Shown: positions 58,888 to 64,000 of the stretch, in pieces
Layout of the letters: each line of letters begins with the position of its first letter
Position numbering within the stretch: the first letter of the stretch is position 1
Source: Gordionus sp. m RMFG-2023
Lineage: Eukaryota > Nematomorpha > Gordioida > Chordodea > Parachordodidae
Assembly: GCF_954871325.1 (NCBI RefSeq)
Contig: NC_088775.1
Location: 55,715,561-55,779,560 of the forward strand
Direction of reading: 5' to 3'
DNA length: 64,000 nucleotides
Notes under the pieces: generated by a model
Told to the model about the DNA's origin: nothing
Databases searched by the model: none
The model's input: only the letters and a program-made list of their open reading frames with translations
Program-made: the position numbers and the translations under genes

Positions 58888-58903
58888 ATTATATAAAATT
58901 AAT
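58888..58903 (+). repeat. Left target-site duplication of the young RTE LINE
   Basis: ATTATATAAAATTAAT is repeated exactly at 62347-62362. Confidence 0.9.
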
Positions 58904-61900
58904 CTCTCCCAAAATCCTACCTTCAGCCTCATCGTGGCGGGGGAGTGGCAACGTCTTTTGGCGGCAAATGGAGGTCTAAAAGGTTCCCTGTGATCTGGGT
59001 CTAGAATAGGATCACCGTCTCCTCGACGGGGTGTAAAAACCACTTAAAGAGGTTGATGTCAGGAAGGGCATCCGATCGTAAAAACCATGCTACAAAAATT
59101 TCCCTATGGTTACAACAAAGCATGGGCGGGGTACAGCCCAAAGTACCCCGTGGGCCTCCTCATCCGCCTACGACAAAAAGAAGGATGGGAAACCTGGTGG
59201 AACCACTATTCATGAAAATGAAACCTATGACGGCCATAAACGACCTAATAAAAAGTGGAGAAACCAGTTTGCGGGTGATCGAGTTAGGGTCGCGACATGG
59301 AATGTTGGGAGTATGACGGGAAGAGCGGGAGAAGTCGTCGATGTATTGCACAGAAGACATATAGATGTGTGCTGCATACAGGAGACTAGATGGAAAGGAA
59401 ATGGGACCAGAATGATTGGCAAGACTAGCGAAAAGTATAAATTCTTTTGGCAAGGAGGTAATGATGGTAAGGCTGGAGTTGGGGTATTGGTTGCGGAGAA
59501 ATTGGTAGACAAAGTAGTCGAAGTGAGAAGGCTAGACAACCAGATAATGGTTATCAAGATGATTATTGGTAGAAAGCTATATAATATGATCTCGGCATAT
59601 GTTCCTCAGGTTGGAAGAAGTGAAGAAGAGAAAGATGTATTTTGGGACAGTCTATTGGGGGTGACATCGAGACTGGCAAATGAAGAGGGGATTATCCTGG
59701 CTGGCGATCTGAATGGACATGTGGGAGCGAGTAGTGAGGGTTATGAAGGAGTACATGGAGGGTTCAGTTACGGCATGAGAAATTTGGAAGGAGAGAGGAT
59801 TTTAGAATTTAGTGATGCTATGGATATGATTGTTTGTAATACAATGTTTAAGAAAGAATCAGAGAAGCTGGTGACTTATAAGTCGGGTAGTACCAAAAGT
59901 GTTGTGGATTACTTGTTATTAAGGAGATGTGATCGATGTATAATAAAAAATGTGAAAGTGATACCGGGAGAGGAATGTATAAATCAGCATCGACTAGTTG
60001 TAGGAGATCTCACTCTTAAAGGTGCCAGGGTCACTAAAAGAAAGTTTGTCCCAAGGCTGAAGGTTTGGAAATTGAAGGAGGAGAATGCTAGACGTCAATT
60101 CAATATGGCATTGGCGATTAGGGAGGCGGAGGTGGCACAAGCATCTGGGGTGAATGACAAGTGGGAAGCCATGAAGAAAGCTTGGGTAATGACAACTGAG
60201 GAGGTATGTGGATGGACAAAAGGGCCGCCTAGACATAAGGAGACTTGGTGGTGGAGCCCAGAGGTAGCGAAAGCCGTGGATGAGAAACGGAGGTGTTTCA
60301 AAGTATGGTATAATAGCAAAGAAAATAGTGATAATGATATTTACAAGATGGCTAAAAGAAATGCTAAGAAATTAATAGCGAAGGCTCAAGAAGAAAAAAG
60401 ACACGAGTTTGCTAAAGAAATGAAATGCGCTGATGGAATTGGAAATATGGTTAGAATGGCAAAACAGATGTCAAAAAAGAGGCAGGATGTGATAGGTGTA
60501 AAGTGTTTGAAAAATATGGAAGGAAAAATGACGATTGATAGTAGTGGTATTAAGAACACCTGGAAGATTTACATGAAAGGACTTTTGAATGAAGAAAATG
60601 AATGGAATAATAATATTAGTTGTGCAAAGGTAGAAGGTCCAGGGTGTAAATTTGGCAAGGACGAGATAAGGAGAGCAGTGAAAAAGATGAAGAAAGGGAA
60701 GGCATCGGGTTTAACGATGGTGGTATCAGAGATGTTTAAAGGTTCTGATGATTTAGGGATTGAATGGTTAATGAATTTAGCAAATCAGATTGTCACAGAA
60801 GGTACTATTCCCGAGGACTGGCGAAGAAGTATAATTATCCCAGTATACAAGGGGAAAGGTGATCCTTTAGATTGTGGGTCTTACAGAGCTATTAAACTCT
60901 TGGAACATGCAATGAAAGTATTTGAGAGAGTGTTAGAAAAGCGGATAAGGGAACAAATCAAAATTGATGAAATGCAGTTTGGTTTTACATCGGGAAAAGG
61001 CACGACAGATGCAATTTTTGTGGTGAGACAAATTCAGGAGAAGTATCTTGCGAAGGAAAAGAAACTCTATTATGCGTTTGTTGATTTGGAGAAATCATTT
61101 GATAGGGTGCCGCGTGAGATTACAAGATGGGCCTTGAGAAAATCCGGTGTGGAGGAATGGTTAGTTACCGAAGTGATGGCAATGTATTTTGGAGCACAAA
61201 CAGCAGTACGGACGGATCAAGGTGATAGTGACAGCTTTGAGGAGAAGGTAGGACTTCATCAAGGATCCGTGCTGAGTCCATTATTATTTATCTTAGTAAT
61301 GGATGTGGTGACTAGAGAAATGCGTGAAGGACTTCCCTGGGAGATATTATATGCAGATGACCTTGTATTAATGGCAAACAGTGAGGGAGAATTGAGGGAT
61401 AAAGTTAGTAAATGGAAGATGACTATGGAAGCAAAGGGCCTGAAAATGAATGCATCAAAAACAAAGGTGATGATTGGTGGGGAAAATCTAAAGATAGAAG
61501 AATCAGGTAAGTGGCCTTGTGGTGTATGTGGGAAAGGAGTTGCTAGAAATTCTATCCAATGCACCAGATGCCAGAAATGGGTACATAAAAGATGTAGTGG
61601 GAAAAAAGGCAGTTTGATGTTAGAAAGAATGACCTTTATTTGTAAAACATGCATGAAAGGGATACATAATAATGATAACCTAAAAAATGGTGGTCTGGAT
61701 ATTGGCAATGGGTTAACCCTAGAAAAAGTGGATAAGTTTTGTTATTTAGGTGATATGCTAAACGCAGATGGTGGTGTAGATTCTGCTGTTGTTGCAAGGA
61801 TCAGACAAGCTTGGAAGAAGTTCAGAGAGATGTCATCTATTCTTACAAATAAAAAAGTTTCTCTGAAGTTAAAGGGGAAAGTTTACGTAAGCTGCGTGAG

Positions 61901-62346
61901 GAGTTGTTTAGTTTATGGCGGTGAAACATGGGCAATGAAAGCAATTCACGAAGCCAAATTAGAAAGAACAGAGATGAGGATGGTTAGATGGATGTGTGGG
62001 GTATCTCTGAGAGAGAGAAAAACTAGCAAGGAATTGCGAGCAAGATTAGGTATAGAAATGATTGGTATGGTAATGCGACGAAATAGACTAAGATGGTTTG
62101 GGCAAGTGGAACGTATGACAAGAGATGACTGGGTAAAGAGATGCACAATGATGGAAGTAGGAGGATCAAGACCTAGAGGAAGACTCAAGATGACGTGGAC
62201 AAATGTGATAGCGGCGGATATGAGAAGCTTGAATCTTACAAGTATTGATGCTCAGGACCGTCAAAAATGGAAAAGAAAAATCAGAGGGAAAACTGGCCTA
62301 CCCGGGTAAACCTGGAAATCGCCATAAAACGGAGAAGAAGAAGAAG
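58904..62346 (+). mobile_element. RTE-type LINE, intact and young
   Basis: The insertion is 3443 bp with an exact 16-bp target duplication. The 5' UTR (58904-59105) is GC-rich and contains GATGTCAGGAAGGGCATCCG, a leader phrase I recall from many RTE-type LINEs. One ORF (59106-62309) fills most of the rest. The 3' UTR is under 40 bp and the tail is (GAA)n rather than poly-A, as is usual for RTE. GC content is well above its surroundings. It is inserted in the non-coding 3' part of a minus-strand hAT. Confidence 0.93.
59106..62309 (+). CDS. RTE LINE endonuclease-reverse transcriptase with PHD-like finger, intact
   Basis: 1067 residues, no stop or frameshift. EEP endonuclease from about residue 60: VRVATWNVGSMTGRAGEV, Glu in CCIQETRWKG (about 93), AGDLNGHVG (about 200), VVDYLLLRR and NQHRLVVGDL. 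Reverse transcriptase from about 580: CGSYRAIKLLEHA, FVDLEKSFDRVPRE (about 660), GLHQGSVLSPLLF (about 718) and the catalytic YADDLVLMA (about 750). A C4HC3 PHD-like finger follows at about 804-846 (CGVC, CTRC, WVHKRC, CKTC), then a thumb/C-terminal region ending in LRWFGQVERM and GRLKMTWTNV. The enzyme would nick target DNA and copy its own RNA there. The first Met is upstream of the EEP fold. Translation could also start at the next in-frame Met near residue 70, but that would cut into the nuclease. Confidence 0.93.
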   Translation: MVTTKHGRGTAQSTPWASSSAYDKKKDGKPGGTTIHENETYDGHKRPNKKWRNQFAGDRVRVATWNVGSMTGRAGEVVDVLHRRHIDVCCIQETRWKGNGTRMIGKTSEKYKFFWQGGNDGKAGVGVLVAEKLVDKVVEVRRLDNQIMVIKMIIGRKLYNMISAYVPQVGRSEEEKDVFWDSLLGVTSRLANEEGIILAGDLNGHVGASSEGYEGVHGGFSYGMRNLEGERILEFSDAMDMIVCNTMFKKESEKLVTYKSGSTKSVVDYLLLRRCDRCIIKNVKVIPGEECINQHRLVVGDLTLKGARVTKRKFVPRLKVWKLKEENARRQFNMALAIREAEVAQASGVNDKWEAMKKAWVMTTEEVCGWTKGPPRHKETWWWSPEVAKAVDEKRRCFKVWYNSKENSDNDIYKMAKRNAKKLIAKAQEEKRHEFAKEMKCADGIGNMVRMAKQMSKKRQDVIGVKCLKNMEGKMTIDSSGIKNTWKIYMKGLLNEENEWNNNISCAKVEGPGCKFGKDEIRRAVKKMKKGKASGLTMVVSEMFKGSDDLGIEWLMNLANQIVTEGTIPEDWRRSIIIPVYKGKGDPLDCGSYRAIKLLEHAMKVFERVLEKRIREQIKIDEMQFGFTSGKGTTDAIFVVRQIQEKYLAKEKKLYYAFVDLEKSFDRVPREITRWALRKSGVEEWLVTEVMAMYFGAQTAVRTDQGDSDSFEEKVGLHQGSVLSPLLFILVMDVVTREMREGLPWEILYADDLVLMANSEGELRDKVSKWKMTMEAKGLKMNASKTKVMIGGENLKIEESGKWPCGVCGKGVARNSIQCTRCQKWVHKRCSGKKGSLMLERMTFICKTCMKGIHNNDNLKNGGLDIGNGLTLEKVDKFCYLGDMLNADGGVDSAVVARIRQAWKKFREMSSILTNKKVSLKLKGKVYVSCVRSCLVYGGETWAMKAIHEAKLERTEMRMVRWMCGVSLRERKTSKELRARLGIEMIGMVMRRNRLRWFGQVERMTRDDWVKRCTMMEVGGSRPRGRLKMTWTNVIAADMRSLNLTSIDAQDRQKWKRKIRGKTGLPG

Positions 62347-62362
62347 ATTATATAAAATTAAT
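62347..62362 (+). repeat. Right target-site duplication of the young RTE LINE
   Basis: Exact copy of 58888-58903, directly after the GAAGAAGAAGAAG tail. Confidence 0.9.
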
Positions 62363-62769
62363 ATTAGATTTTTTTGATAAATACGAGAGCCTCTAGATTT
62401 TCTGGCAATAAGTTTTTACGATATGGAGTATCTATATCCCCTGCCGTACTGAAGGTAAACTCAGATGATTTTGCAAAATTATCTTTGTCTTTTGTAAAAT
62501 ATTTCCATAATTCAGATACCATATTTAAAAAAATTCTTTTATTTAGTAAAAATAATAAAATTGGCGTTATTATTTAAAAAGATTTAAAATAATTAAAACT
62601 TTGGGTGTTCCTTTCTATTTCTATAAAAAATACTATAAAATTTTAAAAAAGAATAAAATTTAGAGGGTGTTGTGCATTTGCATTGTTTAAAAAAAAATTA
62701 TTTAGAAAATATTATAATAATGTAAAATAAATATACATAACATAAAATAACAAAAAAAGTAAAGTAAAG

Positions 62770-62833
62770 AAACCGGATCGGGTTTTTACAGGTATGGGCC
62801 CGATCCGATATTTAATATCGGCACAGCCTTACT
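62770..62833. mobile_element. hAT MITE end with GATCCGATATTAAATATCGG motif
   Basis: CCCGATCCGATATTTAATAT then CGGCACAGCCTTA. The inverse TAAGGCTGTGCCGATATTAA resembles the hAT-type terminus TAGGGCTGTGCC, which is also seen at 54703. The partner end was not found. Confidence 0.4.
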
Positions 62834-63435
62834 TATATTTTAATTCCATGATTAGGCTTTTCAAAATATTATGAAAGAATATTATTCTATTATTAAAGTA
62901 AAATTCATCTTTTTACCCTGAAATGCTTTTTTAAGTTTGAACTGCTGGACATTGAGGTTGAAATATTTGTGCTGGGATATAATTTACATTTAAAAAGTGT
63001 AGACTTGGTACCATTAATTTCTTTATTGGTTTAAAATATATTTCAAATTGGGCCAGGGAAGGGTTAAATCATCTGAAGAAGTAAGTACTATGGACATAAT
63101 ATTCTTACAATAAATTATAAGAATAATAATATCTTATTCAACGAGAATTTAAAATAAAAATGAAAGAAGTGGTTGATATAAATTAAAACTTGGTTTAAAT
63201 TATTTATATTAAGAATTAAAAAATAAATAAAAGTAATTTTATGATTGTGTTTTTCTTTTTGTTGATATTTTTTAAGAAAAAATATAAAGTAACGAGTAAC
63301 GCTTTTTACTCAAAAAAAACGCGTTACCGTTACTCGTTACCTCTAGAAGAAGGTACCGAATGACGTTCCTTTTCTTCAAAAAAAGGAACGTCGTTAATAA
63401 TAATGTTAATTTTTTGACGTTACTTCACAGCACTA

Positions 63436-64000
63436 TATAAAAGAATGCTTCAATAAAATTAAGTAGGCTTCAAAAAATGGGAACAAGATGGTGAGCATGC
63501 GAGAAAGCATTTTTTCGGATTGATTATAAAAATATGCGCTAATATCTACGACAATAAGTGCATTATATTATCTATATAACAAAATGTCTTTTGCAAAAAC
63601 GACCTCAGAATCCGACTTTTATTAGAAAAGTTATCCAAATTTAAAACCGTATTAACAGCACATATATTTATGAAATAATTCGACATCTATCAAGATATTT
63701 ATAAACAAGAAACTTATATATTTTAACTGGCCAGAAAATAGTTGAAAATTCTAAATTTTCTTTAAATTCTATATAACGATATAGCACTACGTAGATTTAG
63801 TTGTAAAAAGATGTGTTTAAAATATTTAATTGTTTAATAAATAAAAAATATATAATGTTGTATAAAAAAAATATTACATGAAGCATGCAGGTTGCTATTT
63901 ATATTAGAGGGAAAGGATGAGAATTATAATTTACAGTTTTTTTAAATAAAGAATAAAATATATGCTCGAAAGTATTCCAGAAACTAAAAATCCGCTCAAT
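63436..64000. other. AT-rich spacer to window end
   Basis: No element end, repeat or coding frame recognised. Confidence 0.4.

Larger units (their letters stand above)
58561..63435 (-). mobile_element. hAT element with GTTAC subterminal repeats, split by an RTE LINE
   Basis: The left end is TAGTGCTGTAAACGTTAC and the right end, read inversely, is TAGTGCTGTGAAGTAACG. Subterminal CGTTAC/GTAACG motifs with AAGAAGG spacers recur at 58573-58695 and 63288-63425. The minus strand at 62475-62363 reads a hAT C-terminus: SEFTFSTAGDIDTPYRKN then LLPENLEALVFIKK. Without the LINE the element is about 1.4 kb, so it has lost its catalytic core. The flanking 8-mers TTATAGTA and TATAAAAG do not match, so the duplication is lost or the ends belong to two copies. 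Confidence 0.65.

Noticed and set aside
58774-59043. Minus-strand ORF over the young LINE's 5' UTR
   Set aside because: The GC-rich 5' UTR is open by chance, and the frame crosses the insertion junction into hAT sequence.

Overview
This 64 kb window is AT-rich eukaryotic DNA made almost entirely of transposable elements and tandem repeats. I found no convincing host gene, no RNA gene that stands alone and no CRISPR array. The mix of elements points to an invertebrate animal: RTE-type LINEs with an EEP endonuclease, LINEs with a restriction-like endonuclease, many BED-finger hAT transposons, pogo/Tigger and MULE pieces, and Ty3/gypsy fossils. An early-diverging fungus is not excluded. Introns readable inside the hAT transposase genes are very short (36 to 55 bp), which says something about the host's splicing.

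Layout. 1-970: 3' end of a pogo-like element whose transposase carries a C-terminal PHD finger. 1.25-2.7 kb: a 14-bp minisatellite, a hAT end and a 120-bp tandem repeat. 3.2-7.2 kb: a satellite with core ATGACAATTGTCAC, broken by a restriction-endonuclease LINE and a solo LTR. 7.2-8.6 kb: a 5'-truncated RTE LINE. 8.9-14.7 kb: copy 1 of a long-inverted-repeat family (here family A), holding an antisense LINE relic and a complete-length but frameshifted RTE LINE whose 5' end looks like a tRNA. 15.2-18.7 kb: two Ty3/gypsy fossil pieces with a hAT relic between them. 18.7-28.2 kb: a run of broken hAT transposons on both strands and hAT MITEs. 29.2-44.3 kb: a degenerate tandem array split by a 13 kb element with 2.2-2.8 kb inverted arms. 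That element carries a spliced BED-hAT transposase gene and has itself received a second hAT (34.6-36.1 kb) and a foldback element (37.3-40.6 kb). 46-47.2 kb: a MULE. 48-50.2 kb: Tigger-like pieces and a fresh hAT MITE. 51.4-58.2 kb: family A copy 2, with an expanded 283-bp array, a MITE and a 3.5 kb element of uncertain superfamily ending in TAGTGCGCAC, which in turn holds a hAT. 58.6-63.4 kb: a hAT split by a young RTE LINE with one intact 1067-residue ORF.

The window is best read as layers of insertion. Several layers are proved by exact target-site duplications: 15 bp and 16 bp for the two RTE LINEs, 8 bp for the hAT and foldback elements, and 5 bp for the solo LTR. The only element with a whole coding region is the RTE LINE at 58.9-62.3 kb. 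The hAT MITEs would depend on transposases encoded elsewhere.

All calls come from reading the sequence by eye. No database search or alignment program was run, so family names are recognition-based and percent identities are rough.
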